Below are positions 1-9,345 of a stretch of DNA of 64,000 nt, one piece after another. A program made the translations under genes and the position numbers. This DNA comes from an uncultured Pirellulaceae bacterium. Its GTDB lineage: Bacteria > Planctomycetota > Planctomycetia > Pirellulales > Pirellulaceae. The notes below the pieces were generated by a model. That model did not search any database. It saw nothing but the letters and a program-made list of their open reading frames with translations, and was not told the DNA's origin. How positions within the stretch are numbered: the first letter of the stretch is position 1; the number at the start of each line of letters is the position of its first letter. The stretch lies in the NCBI GenBank assembly GCA_937928555.1, contig CALFWR010000016.1, forward strand, positions 1 to 64,000, read 5' to 3'.

Positions 1-563
1 GTGAACAGCTTCCTTTGGTAATTTTGATCAACCGGCAGTCCGCCAGTGCGAGCGAAATTGTGGCCGGTTGTTTGCAGGATCACGAACGTGCTTTTTTGAT
101 CGGTGAGCGTACGTGGGGCAAAGGGACGGTGCAGAATGTGATTCCAATCCGCCGCAATGGTGTGTTGAAATTGACGACGGCCAGCTATTGGCGACCCAGC
201 GGCAAGCATATCGATCGGCACGACGAGATTTCAGTTCGTACCAAAGAATGGGGAGTGCTTCCCAATCCAGGTTACGTGTTGTCGATCAGCGAAGATGAGT
301 TTGAAGAGAACTACCGTCATCGAAACGTCCGCGATATTGAGTCGTTGATCCCACGTGACCTTCGGGAATCGCTTCGTCCGTTGTTGTTGAGAGTCCAGTT
401 GAGCGACGACGACAGCGAAGAGAAGACGGTCAACGCGGAAAGCGAGCTTGATGACGATGGTCAACCGGCAACGATTCCAATGACGCAGCCCGAGCATGTT
501 GATCGCGTGCTTGAAAGTGCAGTCGAGTATTTGCAGACGATGTTCAAAAAACGGGCGGCTTAA
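1..563 (+). CDS. S41 family C-terminal processing peptidase, 3' part
   Basis: The frame is open from the window edge (first full codon at base 3), so only the C-terminal 186 or so codons are present. The visible part starts at the catalytic core. NRQSASASEIVAG carries the S41 nucleophile serine (as in Tsp/CtpA), and WGKGTVQ carries the catalytic lysine about 25 residues later. Members of this family are periplasmic serine proteases that cleave proteins near their C-terminus. The upstream PDZ domain and signal peptide must lie outside the window. After the core there is an acidic tail of about 90 residues (DDDSEEK, ELDDD). A hairpin followed by a T-run lies just downstream. Confidence 0.9.
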   Translation, partial: EQLPLVILINRQSASASEIVAGCLQDHERAFLIGERTWGKGTVQNVIPIRRNGVLKLTTASYWRPSGKHIDRHDEISVRTKEWGVLPNPGYVLSISEDEFEENYRHRNVRDIESLIPRDLRESLRPLLLRVQLSDDDSEEKTVNAESELDDDGQPATIPMTQPEHVDRVLESAVEYLQTMFKKRAA

Positions 564-606
564 GGTTTTTGCCAGAAGTCGCAAGCCATTTGCGCATAAG
601 GTTGAG

Positions 607-641
607 GCCACAGCTGTGTTTCAACTGTGGCTTTTGTTTTT
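607..641 (+). terminator. Rho-independent terminator after the S41 protease
   Basis: Inverted repeat GCCACAG (607-613) / CTGTGGC (625-631) followed by TTTTGTTTTT. It lies 44 bases past the protease stop codon and is oriented for the plus strand. Confidence 0.7.
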
Positions 642-686
642 ATAAATGGCAGACCACCCGTTTGAGATCGTGTCGTTTCAGCTCGT

Positions 687-1145
687 TTAGACAAACAGGC
701 TGACCAGGAATTGCCCGCCGGCGTTATCAACCCGGCTTTTGACCTCCAGCCCAGGCTCGAGCCGTGACATGCGGTCGACCAACCAATCCGCGGCGACTTC
801 GGCGTCTTCTGTGGTTGGGCATCTCGCCATCGCTTCACGACCACCTTTTCGCAAAAGCCGATCAGCTGTGGCGATGATCGGTGCAGGATCGGACACGATC
901 AAATGCTCGGGCCATTTCACGACCGCGTCGACAGCCCCTTTGCCAGTATTGCAACCAACATGGGCCAGGCGTTCTGGAGGAGGCGAAGATTTGTCTTTTT
1001 TGAGCTTCTTCGATTTGGCTTTTGTGATCCGGCTGTCGACGCTTGCGCCGCGTGGATCGTTGGATGACATGTTGCGGTCAACAGGTTCATCACACAACCA
1101 ACATCGCCAGCCATCTCGTTCTCCGACTTCGTCAACACGTGCCAT
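687..1145 (-). CDS. HNH-type zinc-motif protein
   Basis: A 152-residue protein. The ATG at 1145 is chosen because CAGGAAAA lies just upstream; longer in-frame starts lack a ribosome site and would run into the HU terminator. The N-terminal half has RDGWRCWLCDEPVD, then a segment with ASVDSRI, then LAHVGCNTGKGA. The order C-x2-C ... D ... H-x2-CN is the layout of HNH endonuclease-like ββα-metal motifs. The canonical first His of HNH is replaced around VDS, so nuclease activity is uncertain. A lysine-rich linker separates the two Cys/His clusters. The C-terminal half (about residues 85-152) has no recognisable motif. It is transcribed in the same direction as the HU gene but separated from it by a terminator. 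Confidence 0.65.
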   Translation of the reverse strand: MARVDEVGERDGWRCWLCDEPVDRNMSSNDPRGASVDSRITKAKSKKLKKDKSSPPPERLAHVGCNTGKGAVDAVVKWPEHLIVSDPAPIIATADRLLRKGGREAMARCPTTEDAEVAADWLVDRMSRLEPGLEVKSRVDNAGGQFLVSLFV

Positions 1146-1226
1146 TTTGTTTTCCTGGTGGAGTTGTTCGTTGATTCTTAACCAAACCATTGCCTGGTTG
1201 TTATCCGTATCCAACTTATTGCGCAT

Positions 1227-1258
1227 AAAAAAACCGCGTCCCCGAAGGCACGCGGCTT
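1227..1258 (-). terminator. Terminator after the HU gene
   Basis: On the minus strand, AAGCCGCGT and ACGCGGTTT form a 9-bp stem (one G-U pair) with a GCCTTCGGGG loop, followed by a run of T. It begins about 30 bases after the HU stop codon and separates HU from the HNH-like gene. Confidence 0.75.
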
Positions 1259-1287
1259 GAATTGATAAGCAGTTGAAAAAACAACTA

Positions 1288-1617
1288 CTAAGCAACCATG
1301 TCCTTGAGACCCTTGAGAGGTCGAATCTTTACAACTTTACGAGCTGGCTTTGGCTTGGCCCAAACCATTTCGCCAGTACCCGGGTTGCGAACTTCTCGCT
1401 TGGGCATGGCTGGCTTGTGCTGGCAGACGATCTTGCAAAGACCGGGGATAGTGAACTGTCCACTTCCGCCACGCTTGCCGATTTGCGCTTCAATCTGACC
1501 AGCGAGTGCATCGAATACCCCAGCAATTTCTTTTTTGCTAAGGCCCGTTGCGTCGGCCAGGTTGTTCATAATTTCAGACTTTGTGGGTGGCTTGGGGCCG
1601 GCGGCTTTCTTCGCCAT
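1288..1617 (-). CDS. HU family DNA-binding protein
   Basis: A 109-residue nucleoid-associated protein. The ATG at 1617 is preceded by GGAGGATACCT, a strong ribosome site, so the longer frame is rejected. The N-terminal MAKKAAGPKPPTKSEI precedes the HU helices (NNLADATGLSKKEIAGVFDALAGQI). The β-arm follows, with the conserved GTGEMVWAKPKPARKVVKIRP, corresponding to the RNPxTGE...A...PxFKPG region of HU/IHF. It bends DNA non-specifically and probably acts as a dimer. A rather basic N-terminus and the GGSGQFTIPG stretch are typical of planctomycete HU variants. It is monocistronic, with its own terminator. Confidence 0.9.
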   Translation of the reverse strand: MAKKAAGPKPPTKSEIMNNLADATGLSKKEIAGVFDALAGQIEAQIGKRGGSGQFTIPGLCKIVCQHKPAMPKREVRNPGTGEMVWAKPKPARKVVKIRPLKGLKDMVA

Positions 1618-1963
1618 AGGTATCCTCCAACGTGTATCGGGACTTAGTAAAAATAAGTCGAAAAAACCGGTGTATTTAACGTAATCCGTCCCTTTTGAGG
1701 ACGCGGGAATTAGACCTGGTTGGTCCAATAATTCAAGTCAGTGTGCTTCAAAAACCACGGCAGTAGGGGCATTTTTGCCCAAAAACACCCAAATTCCCCG
1801 CTTTTTTAGGTTCGACAAGCAGTTTGAAGCGAAAAAACACGTGTTTCGGGCAAGCCAATAAACTGGATCTCTTTCATTTTCAAATTGACAATCCAACCGC
1901 TCACCAGGCCGCTGTCGGAAGTAAAGTTGGTTTATCAACACGAAGTTAGGCAAAGATCAACCG
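1618..1963. promoter_or_regulatory. Divergent promoter region between HU and the DUF1592 gene
   Basis: This 346-base gap has no convincing gene and should hold both divergent promoters. Two short palindromes are visible: GACTTA/TAAGTC around 1644-1662, near the HU start, and AAACACGTGTTT at 1835-1846. Either could be an operator, but nothing shows a regulator binds there. No -35/-10 pair could be called with confidence. Confidence 0.4.
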
Positions 1964-4363
1964 ATGTGCAGTCAGTTCAATTCCGGCTCTTCTCGATTCG
2001 ATTTCGAGTCACCCACCGACCGCGCGGCCAGAACCTGTAAACGAGTTTTCGGATCGTCTCTGTTTATCGCCGCGGCGCTGATGTTCGCGTCGGTTCAACC
2101 CGTGTTCGCCATCCAGGATTCGCAGACGGCGAAACTGCGAAAGCTCCAGCGTCAGTTTTCCGATCAGATCAGGCCGATACTTGAAACCCACTGCGGCGAC
2201 TGCCACTGGGGTGACTCTTCTGACGCGGATCTTAATCTCGAAGCCTACCAAACGATCGAACAGGTTCTCGACGGGCGCAAGAAATGGAAGAAAGTCCTCG
2301 TTCGCACCGCCGCCCGCGAGATGCCGCCAGAAGATTGCGAACCGATCCCTGATCAGCAGCACCAACAGCTGTTGGACTGGACTGAAACCATGCTCAACAG
2401 TGTGGATTGCACGAACATCAATCCCGGTCGCGTCACGATTCGCCGCCTTAACCGCACCGAGTATCAAAACACGATTCGCGACCTGACAGGGGTCACGTAC
2501 AAGACAGACGGCAATTTTCCGGCCGACGATGTTGGCTACGGATTCGACAACATCGCCGATGTCCTTTCGCTGTCCCCGATCCTGATGGAGAAATACCTCA
2601 AAGCAGCCGAAGAAATCTCCCGCCTGGCGATCGATGACGCGACAAACTACCGGTTCAGCAAGTCGATTCGCGGGAAGGACTTTACGACCAGTGATGGAAA
2701 TCTCTTTAATAGTGGCAACCTGTTGTTTGCAGCCAATTCCACCGCTTCAGTAGAATTCAACGTCTCCGAAAAGGGACGCTACCGGGTCCGCATTTTGGCC
2801 TCTGCCGATCAGGCCGGAGACGAGAAAGCAAGGTTCCGGATCGACATCGATGGTGGACAGAGGAAAGTGCTCACCGTCAACAAATCCAATCCGGACCAGG
2901 AAGAACTGGTCGCCGAGTTCGGCGTTACCAAAACAGGCCCCGTCAAGCTGAACGTTACATTCGAGAACGACTACTGGAAACCGCCGGCAGACCGTAACCT
3001 GATGATTTCGGGTTTGACTTTCCAAGGGCCGACCAACGTTCGTTCGGCCAGCTACAAAAAGATCGTCGTGGGAAAGGCAGGCGATTCGCCCCAGAAAAAC
3101 CGGAAGCTGGCCAGAAAGTCCATTTCGATTTTTGGCTCACGGGCCTACCGGCGTCCAATCAAAAGCGACGAAGTGGACCGCCTGATGAAACTTTACGATG
3201 CCGCCAGCGAAGCGGGGGACTCCTTTGATCAGGCGATTCGTTATCCAATCCAGGCGGTTTTGGTCTCGCCCCATTTCCTTTACAAGATTGAACAGCCTCC
3301 CGCTGCCGGGGAAATTCGGGAACTGAACGACTTTGAACTGGCCACCAGATTGTCGTACTTTCTCTGGAGTTCGATGCCCGATTCGCAACTGTTCAAGGTC
3401 GCGACCCAGGGCAAACTGAAAGACCCCGAAGTCTTTCGGCAGCAGATATCACGAATGCTCAAGGACAAACGAGCCCGTGCGGTGGTGCAGAATTTTGCAG
3501 CCCAGTGGCTCCAGCTTCGTTCGCTTGCTCGCGTGCAACCGGATCAGGATCTGTTCCCGGGCGTCGATGATCAACTGCGACGCGACATGGCCACCGAAAC
3601 AAAACTGCTGGTCTACGATCTGATTCGCAATGATGCCCAAGTGATGGATTTACTCAAAGCCGATTACACGTTTCTGAACGAACGGTTGGCCAGGCACTAC
3701 GGCATCGACGGAATCGAGGGCAACAAGTTCCGAAAAGTGTCTGCGGTAAAAACGCGCCGCGAAGGATTGCTCAGTCATGGCAGCATTCTCACATTGACTT
3801 CCAATCCAAACCGAACTTCGCCGGTCAAGCGCGGCAAGTGGATCATGGAGAACCTTTTGGGCGAAGAGCCACCGCCGCCTGATCCTGATGCGATGCAACT
3901 CGAAGACCAACCGAAATTGACCGGAACCCTGAGGCAGCGAATGGAGCAGCATCGGGCTGATCCTGCCTGCGCCGTTTGCCACAAAGTCATGGACGAGCTT
4001 GGGTTTGCCCTGGAGGGCTTTGATCCGGTAGGGCGTTTTCGGCAGCGCGACGAAACAGGCGAAATTGATGACCGCGGCGAGTTGCCCGACGGCACCAGAT
4101 TTCTTGGCTCCAAAGAGTTGCAGGTCACGATACGCACTGCGATGCGAAAAAAGTTCGTGCGTTGTCTTTCAGAGAAGATGTTGATTTACGCGATCGGGCG
4201 TGGACTCGAATATTATGACGAGTGTACCGTTGACCAGATAACCGATCACCTGAAAGAGAAAGACTTTCGGTTCACTGAATTGATTGCTTTGGTTTGCGAA
4301 AGTGATCCGTTTCGAAAACGCTATGGTGAAGGGGCCTCCCGCAGTGGCGACTCCGGAGAATAA
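1964..4363 (+). CDS. DUF1592-type secreted cytochrome-like protein (DUF1587/1592/1588/1585)
   Basis: A 799-residue protein of the planctomycete DUF1592 family. A hydrophobic stretch at about residues 29-49, ending in FAIQ, looks like a signal peptide. A haem-type CGDCH motif lies at 77-81 in a PSCyt-like domain. RRLNRTEYQNTIRDLTG is the DUF1587 signature. A carbohydrate-binding-like segment (about 240-350) precedes SRAYRRPI (DUF1595) and DFELATRLSYFLWSSMPD (DUF1592). RTSPVKRGKWIMENLLGEEPPPP is DUF1588, and DUF1585 is at the end. A second CxxCH is at 669-673 (CAVCH). The family is extracytoplasmic; its function is not established. It is paired with the DUF1552 gene 21 bases downstream, the usual arrangement in planctomycetes. 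Confidence 0.93.
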   Translation: MCSQFNSGSSRFDFESPTDRAARTCKRVFGSSLFIAAALMFASVQPVFAIQDSQTAKLRKLQRQFSDQIRPILETHCGDCHWGDSSDADLNLEAYQTIEQVLDGRKKWKKVLVRTAAREMPPEDCEPIPDQQHQQLLDWTETMLNSVDCTNINPGRVTIRRLNRTEYQNTIRDLTGVTYKTDGNFPADDVGYGFDNIADVLSLSPILMEKYLKAAEEISRLAIDDATNYRFSKSIRGKDFTTSDGNLFNSGNLLFAANSTASVEFNVSEKGRYRVRILASADQAGDEKARFRIDIDGGQRKVLTVNKSNPDQEELVAEFGVTKTGPVKLNVTFENDYWKPPADRNLMISGLTFQGPTNVRSASYKKIVVGKAGDSPQKNRKLARKSISIFGSRAYRRPIKSDEVDRLMKLYDAASEAGDSFDQAIRYPIQAVLVSPHFLYKIEQPPAAGEIRELNDFELATRLSYFLWSSMPDSQLFKVATQGKLKDPEVFRQQISRMLKDKRARAVVQNFAAQWLQLRSLARVQPDQDLFPGVDDQLRRDMATETKLLVYDLIRNDAQVMDLLKADYTFLNERLARHYGIDGIEGNKFRKVSAVKTRREGLLSHGSILTLTSNPNRTSPVKRGKWIMENLLGEEPPPPDPDAMQLEDQPKLTGTLRQRMEQHRADPACAVCHKVMDELGFALEGFDPVGRFRQRDETGEIDDRGELPDGTRFLGSKELQVTIRTAMRKKFVRCLSEKMLIYAIGRGLEYYDECTVDQITDHLKEKDFRFTELIALVCESDPFRKRYGEGASRSGDSGE

Positions 4364-4384
4364 CATGCGACAAAAGGAACAGAG

Positions 4385-5758
4385 ATGAGTCACAAAAACA
4401 TTTCGCGGCGCACGATGCTGCGTGGCGCTTTGGGTGCCGGAATTGGGTTGCCCTTTCTGGAGGCCATGTCGCCGGCTGCCCCTTTGATTTCAGCGGCGAA
4501 TTCCACAATCGCCCGATCCGCAGTTGAAGGGCCGCCGATGAGGATGGCTTTTCTGTATGTGCCCAATGGGATGCACATGCCGCACTGGACGCCCGGCGAG
4601 GGCAAGGATCAATTCAGGCTTCAGCCGATCATGAAGCCGATTGCCGAATTTCGTGACCAGATGAATGTGCTCTCGGGCCTGACACTCGATGGCGCGTTTG
4701 CACACGGGGATGGCGGCGGAGACCACGCCAGATCGGTTGCTTCTTTTTTGACCGGCGCACATCCGAAAAAGACCAACGGTTCCAATATCCGCAACGGGCG
4801 GTCGGTGGACCAGGTCGCGGCTGACCAGATCGGGCATTTGACGCCGCTCAAGTCGCTTGAGCTTGGCACCGAAGACAGCGCCCCGGCGGGGCAATGCGAT
4901 TCGGGTTACAGTTGCCTGTACACGTCCAATGTTTCGTGGCGCACCGAAAGGTCGCCGCTGGCCAAAGAAGTCAATCCGGCGGCTGTTTTTGAGCGATTGT
5001 TTGGCGGATCGACCGCACAAATCGACCCGCGTTCTCTCGCCCGCCGGGAACGGGATCGCAAAAGCATTCTGGATTTCGTTTCCCAGGAAGCCAAAATCCT
5101 TTCCAACAACCTTGGCGTCCAGGGCCGACGGAAACTTGATGAATACCTCTACGCCGTCCGCGACATCGAGCGGCGGATTCAAAGATCAGACAAACTGGGC
5201 GAAGCCGAAAAAGGCGTGCCCGATGCGCCGCGACCGGTCGGCGTCCCGGCCGACTATGGCGAACACGTTAAACTGCTGTTCGACATGATCGCGTTGGCGT
5301 TTCAAACCGATTCCACTCGCGTAATTTCGTTCATGTATTCCAACGCCGGAAGTAATCGCCCCTACAGGAACCTGGGCATTCGCGATGGCCACCACAACAT
5401 TTCGCATCACGGTGGCTCGGATGAAAAGCAACAGAAGATTGCAAAAATCAACACCTACCACATGACGCTGCTGCATCATCTCATTGACCGACTGTCGAAA
5501 ATCCCCGAAGGCAACGGCACGCTGCTGGATCATTGCATGGTGCTGTACGGCAGCGGCATTGCCGACGGTAACAGCCACGATCATCGTGACCTTCCCATCT
5601 GCATGTTTGGGGGATCAGCGGGAGGAATCAAAACCGGGCGACACTTGCAGCTCGACAGTGGTACGCCGCTGACGAATCTTTACCGGTCCATGTTGGCGAA
5701 AGTCGGAGCCCCGGTCGACAAGTTCTCCGATTCCAATGGCATCGTCAATTTGACATAA
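4385..5758 (+). CDS. DUF1552 family Tat-exported protein
   Basis: A 457-residue protein that starts 21 bases after the DUF1592 stop, so the two probably form one transcript. AAAGGAACAGAG before the ATG is a usable ribosome site. The N-terminus MSHKNISRRTMLRGALGAG has a twin-arginine signal, and the hydrophobic part runs to about residue 35. Typical DUF1552 features follow: RMAFLYVPNGMHMPHW near the start, NVLSGL, and GDGGGDHARSVASFLTG. A C-terminal MVLYGSGIADGNSHDHRDLP includes the HDHRDLP motif shared with DUF1501/sulfatase-like folds. The family is distantly related to alkaline-phosphatase-fold proteins; no substrate is known. Pairing with a DUF1592 gene is characteristic of planctomycetes and some Verrucomicrobia. 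Confidence 0.92.
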   Translation: MSHKNISRRTMLRGALGAGIGLPFLEAMSPAAPLISAANSTIARSAVEGPPMRMAFLYVPNGMHMPHWTPGEGKDQFRLQPIMKPIAEFRDQMNVLSGLTLDGAFAHGDGGGDHARSVASFLTGAHPKKTNGSNIRNGRSVDQVAADQIGHLTPLKSLELGTEDSAPAGQCDSGYSCLYTSNVSWRTERSPLAKEVNPAAVFERLFGGSTAQIDPRSLARRERDRKSILDFVSQEAKILSNNLGVQGRRKLDEYLYAVRDIERRIQRSDKLGEAEKGVPDAPRPVGVPADYGEHVKLLFDMIALAFQTDSTRVISFMYSNAGSNRPYRNLGIRDGHHNISHHGGSDEKQQKIAKINTYHMTLLHHLIDRLSKIPEGNGTLLDHCMVLYGSGIADGNSHDHRDLPICMFGGSAGGIKTGRHLQLDSGTPLTNLYRSMLAKVGAPVDKFSDSNGIVNLT

Positions 5759-5947
5759 ACCTGTAACCGTCGCCCGAGCGAAAAAATTGACTTGGCCGGT
5801 TCATCCCTCGAATCCGCTTTAGTCCGCATGAGCGCCCTGCCAAGCGGAGGGTGGAAAGAGAGAACGACTGAGCCGCTTGAGTTTTGCTGGTCTGAGGTCG
5901 AAGAGTCGAAATGGGGTATGCCGTTTTGACGCTGATAGGCCATTGAA

Positions 5948-6601
5948 ATGAACAAACTGACTCATGTCGTTGCCTTATTGGTGTTGTTGCTGGCGATGGT
6001 CGAGGTCAACGCCGACATCATCAGTTACTGGAACTTCAACAGCTACGACGGTGACGCCAACAACATCGCAGCCGATACGGGCGCCGGGGTGATTGATATC
6101 GATGGCACTTGGACGGCTACGGATTTGAATAATTTTAGTGGCAGCACCATCAATACCCTTGGCGGTGATCCCGCTGGAAGCTCTCTGTCGCTAGTCGGTC
6201 AGGGCAACAACGGCAACGGTTTTGATATCGCGATCGATACGACGTCTTTTGAAAATTTGGAGCTGTCGTTCGCGACCAGAAGGTCAACAACAGGCTTCGA
6301 TTCCAATACGGTGCTGTACTCCTCTGACGGTGGCACAAACTTTTTGCAGCTAGGTGGCGCTTTTGTTCCCGGTGGCAGTTTCGGTCTTGAGACGTTTGAC
6401 TTTTCTGCAATTTCTTCTCTGAATAACAATGCAGATGTCGTCCTGCGGATTGTTCTCAACGGTGCGACTACCGGCAGCGGCAACAACCGGTTTGACAATA
6501 TTCAGATCAATGGCGACACGATCACATCGGTCCCTGAACCGACATCCGCTGTGTTGCTGGGTGTTTTGGGCATCGGTGTGCTTGTTCGACGCCGGAAGTA
6601 A
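5948..6601 (+). CDS. PEP-CTERM sorting-signal protein
   Basis: A 217-residue exported protein. An N-terminal signal peptide (LTHVVALLVLLLAMVEVNA) is followed by a Gly/Asn/Thr-rich β domain (about 25-190) that resembles secreted lectin-like or adhesin-type modules. The tail VPEPTSAVLLGVLGIG with VRRRK is a textbook PEP-CTERM signal: PEP motif, hydrophobic helix, basic end. In known systems an exosortase removes this tail and the protein goes to the outer surface or matrix. No exosortase gene is in the window. The ATG has only a weak ribosome site (GCCATTGAA region). Expression appears independent of the neighbours on either side. Confidence 0.88.
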   Translation: MNKLTHVVALLVLLLAMVEVNADIISYWNFNSYDGDANNIAADTGAGVIDIDGTWTATDLNNFSGSTINTLGGDPAGSSLSLVGQGNNGNGFDIAIDTTSFENLELSFATRRSTTGFDSNTVLYSSDGGTNFLQLGGAFVPGGSFGLETFDFSAISSLNNNADVVLRIVLNGATTGSGNNRFDNIQINGDTITSVPEPTSAVLLGVLGIGVLVRRRK

Positions 6602-6727
6602 ATTCGCTGCCCTGCCGATGTCTTCTGAAAGCGGACCTCCCTGGATCGCGTGATTTTTTCGTTGAGCGGTTTCCCTGAAGGCGATTGCGGCAAATAATGT
6701 CTTCTCTCGCCAACTACGGAGACTTCC

Positions 6728-7675
6728 ATGAGCTATTACGACGATCGACGACAGGTACGCCGCCAGAAACGAAGAAGCATTTTTTCAGGGATGAAGCTGC
6801 GGCTGTTGATCGGCGGTGCGATTGTTGTCTTTTCGATGCTGCGATTTTACAGCAAAGGTCAGGTGAACCCGATCACTGGAGAGACCCAACCGGTCGACAT
6901 GACGATCGACCAAGAAATTCGCATGGGCATCCAAAGCGCTCCGCAGATGGGCCAACTGTCGGCCAACCGTCGCGCGCAAGCCCGTGTCGAACAGGTTGGC
7001 ATGCGGTTGGTGACTCGACTGGAACAGGAGCTCTATCGCCGCGACAAACCGGTTCGTAATCCCTATGCGTTCGAGTTTCATTTGCTGAGTGACAGGCGAA
7101 CTGTCAACGCTTTCGCACTTCCCGGGGGCCAGGTGTTCATCACCGAAGCTCTCTTCAACCAACTTGAAAGTGAAGATCAGCTTGCTGGAGTTTTGGGTCA
7201 CGAGATTGGCCATGTGATTGAACGGCATGGCTCGGTGCGGATGGCCAAGGGTAGCCTGATTCAGGGGCTTGTCGGTGCTGCGGGTGTCGCTGGTGGAAGT
7301 GTGTCGTCATCAAACATGGCCTCCTACGTTGGAAAGATGGCCCAGATGAAATACGGCCGCAATGACGAGTTGGAGTCAGATATTTGGGGCGTTCGGTTAA
7401 TGCTGCTTGCCCAATACGACCCCGAGGCGCTTTTGGGCGTGATGGACATTCTGGAAAAGTCCGCCGGCGGGAGCAGTACGCCAGAATTTCTTAGCACCCA
7501 TCCGCGGCCAGCGAATCGCAAGGAGCACATCAAGAAGGTCCTCAAAACCATCGAAGACCAAATGGGCGCCCAGCGGATGAAGGAACTTCAGCAAATGGGT
7601 ACTCAGCGCACCGAAGAACGTCAGCAAATGGACCCCCGAAAGATGGAAGACCTTCGTCGGCGGATATTTGAATGA
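6728..7675 (+). CDS. M48 family zinc metalloprotease
   Basis: A 315-residue membrane-anchored protease. The N-terminus is basic (RRQVRRQKRRS) with a hydrophobic anchor at about 24-40. The catalytic HEIGHVIERH puts the zinc ligands at His158 and His162 and the catalytic Glu at 159. The third ligand is probably Glu214 in NDELESD. LPGGQVFITEALF is the conserved edge strand of M48 peptidases. The end is glutamine- and arginine-rich with repeated QQM(G/D) units (about 285-315), likely a charged coiled tail. The family degrades misfolded or specific membrane-associated proteins (as in BepA/LoiP and HtpX relatives). The ATG at 6728 is preceded by GGAGACTTCC. The reading frame at 6685 is a shadow. 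Confidence 0.9.
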   Translation: MSYYDDRRQVRRQKRRSIFSGMKLRLLIGGAIVVFSMLRFYSKGQVNPITGETQPVDMTIDQEIRMGIQSAPQMGQLSANRRAQARVEQVGMRLVTRLEQELYRRDKPVRNPYAFEFHLLSDRRTVNAFALPGGQVFITEALFNQLESEDQLAGVLGHEIGHVIERHGSVRMAKGSLIQGLVGAAGVAGGSVSSSNMASYVGKMAQMKYGRNDELESDIWGVRLMLLAQYDPEALLGVMDILEKSAGGSSTPEFLSTHPRPANRKEHIKKVLKTIEDQMGAQRMKELQQMGTQRTEERQQMDPRKMEDLRRRIFE

Positions 7676-7856
7676 ATAAGGCCGCGCGGGTCGGAAGTGC
7701 CCGGGCGTTCGATGATCCGGGTTGGTGAACGTTGAACCAGCTTCATAACGCCAACGGCGACTCTTGACCGCGGCGCGCTCTAACCCGGGGCCTCCGGCCA
7801 ACGGCTCACTTTTGCGTCCCGATTCGGTGCCGAAGCGTGACCGATCCGGCCACATC

Positions 7857-9239
7857 CTACGTGTGGATCGCCCGGCCGCCGACGGCGAGTGCGGCTTCCT
7901 GCATGATCTCCGAAAGCGTTGGATGAGCATGGCAGCAACGTGCAAGGTCTTCGCTGCTGGCTCCAAAGTTCATCGCAATGGCGGCTTCCGCGATCAAATC
8001 GCCGGCACGTGGTCCAATCGCGTGAACGCCCAAAATCCGATCGGTATCCGCCGCGGCAAGGATCTTGATTTTTCCTTCGGCGCTGCCCATCGCCCGGGCT
8101 CGGCCGTTGGCCCCGAAGGGACAGGTGCCTTTCTTATAGGAAACACCGGCCTCCTTGAGTTGCTGTTCCGTTTTACCAACCGACGCAATTTCCGGGTGCG
8201 TGTAGACGATCGCGGGAATCGTTTCGTAGTTAACGTGTCCGACGCCCTTGGTCAAAAACTCAACCACGGCGATGCCTTCTTCGGATGCCTTGTGGGCCAA
8301 CATCGCACCCCCGATACAATCGCCGATTGCAAAGACGCTCGGTACCGAAGTCTGTAATCGCTCGTTGGTTTCAATAAAGCCACGTTTGTCCGTTTTGATT
8401 CCCACGGCATCCAGGCCGATGTCTCTGGTGTTGGGGGCTCGTCCGGCCGAAACAAGGACACGATCGCATTCGATTGTCTCGCCGCCTCTGACAGAGACAG
8501 TGCATTTGTCCCCTTCGCGCGAAACGGACTCGACCCACATCCCGGTTCGAAACTGCAGCCCTTGCTTTTCAAAAGTCTTCACCGCAGAGCGGGCAATCTC
8601 CTGATCGAGCCCACCAAGGACTTTGTCCATCGCTTCGAGGATGATGACTTCGGCCCCCAAACGGCTCCATACCGAACCTAGCTCCAAGCCAATGTAGCCG
8701 CCGCCGATCACGACAAGCTTTTTGGGAACGCTGGAATAGGAAAGCGCTGCGGTGCTGTCGCCGATTCGGTCGCCGTCGAGCTCAATGCCTGGCAATGACA
8801 TCGGGACGCTGCCGGTCGCCAGCAGAATGGTGCTGGCCGACACGGTTTCGCCGGTAGAAACCTCGATCGTGCTACTGCTGGTCAGCTTGCCGCGGCCGAC
8901 AATGGCGGTGACCTTGTTTTTCTTCAGCAGCATCGCGATGCCACCGGTGAGCGTGTCGACGACTCCGGCTTTACGCTTCATCATCGCGCCCAGGTCCACC
9001 GTCAGTTTGCTGGCCGTGATCCCGTGTTCCATCATGTGGTCGCGGGCTTCGACCAGCAGGTGACTGGATTCGAGAAGCGCCTTGCTGGGGATGCAGCCCA
9101 CACGCAGGCAGGTACCGCCGAATTTGGAGTTCTCGTCGATGACTGCGGTTTTTAAACCGAGCTGCGCACCGCGAATCGCGGCCACATAGCCGCCCGGTCC
9201 ACCACCAAGAACAACGAGATCAAATTGTTTTTCCGCCAT
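7857..9239 (-). CDS. lpdA: Dihydrolipoyl dehydrogenase (E3)
   Basis: A 460-residue FAD flavoenzyme that reoxidises dihydrolipoamide on E2 using NAD+. GGGPGGYVAA (12-21) is the FAD-binding fold. GGTCLRVGCIPSK has the redox disulfide Cys44/Cys49. GGGYIGLELG is the NAD-binding motif. ATGSVP and AIGDC are the usual flavin contacts. HAHPTLSE near the C-terminus contains the catalytic His-Glu dyad pair. Length and motif order are standard. It is the last gene of a sucA-sucB-lpdA set, 106 bases downstream of sucB, so it most likely serves the 2-oxoglutarate dehydrogenase complex and perhaps other lipoyl complexes. Confidence 0.96.
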   Translation of the reverse strand: MAEKQFDLVVLGGGPGGYVAAIRGAQLGLKTAVIDENSKFGGTCLRVGCIPSKALLESSHLLVEARDHMMEHGITASKLTVDLGAMMKRKAGVVDTLTGGIAMLLKKNKVTAIVGRGKLTSSSTIEVSTGETVSASTILLATGSVPMSLPGIELDGDRIGDSTAALSYSSVPKKLVVIGGGYIGLELGSVWSRLGAEVIILEAMDKVLGGLDQEIARSAVKTFEKQGLQFRTGMWVESVSREGDKCTVSVRGGETIECDRVLVSAGRAPNTRDIGLDAVGIKTDKRGFIETNERLQTSVPSVFAIGDCIGGAMLAHKASEEGIAVVEFLTKGVGHVNYETIPAIVYTHPEIASVGKTEQQLKEAGVSYKKGTCPFGANGRARAMGSAEGKIKILAAADTDRILGVHAIGPRAGDLIAEAAIAMNFGASSEDLARCCHAHPTLSEIMQEAALAVGGRAIHT

Positions 9240-9345
9240 GGGAGTCGCTTAAAGGTTGTGAGGTCTGGAATTTGAATTTTGATCGCGAATCAGGGTTTTG
9301 AACAGAAGCACGCCGCATCGCCGTCTGGCACAGCGGACTGCCGCG

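Noticed and set aside
687-1145. HNH-like protein as part of a mobile or restriction system
   Set aside because: No methyltransferase, integrase or intron features adjoin it; only the HNH-type motif can be supported.
4490-5182. 230-residue minus-strand reading frame inside the DUF1552 gene
   Set aside because: Shadow frame; arginine-rich composition with no domain, and the plus strand is a recognised family.
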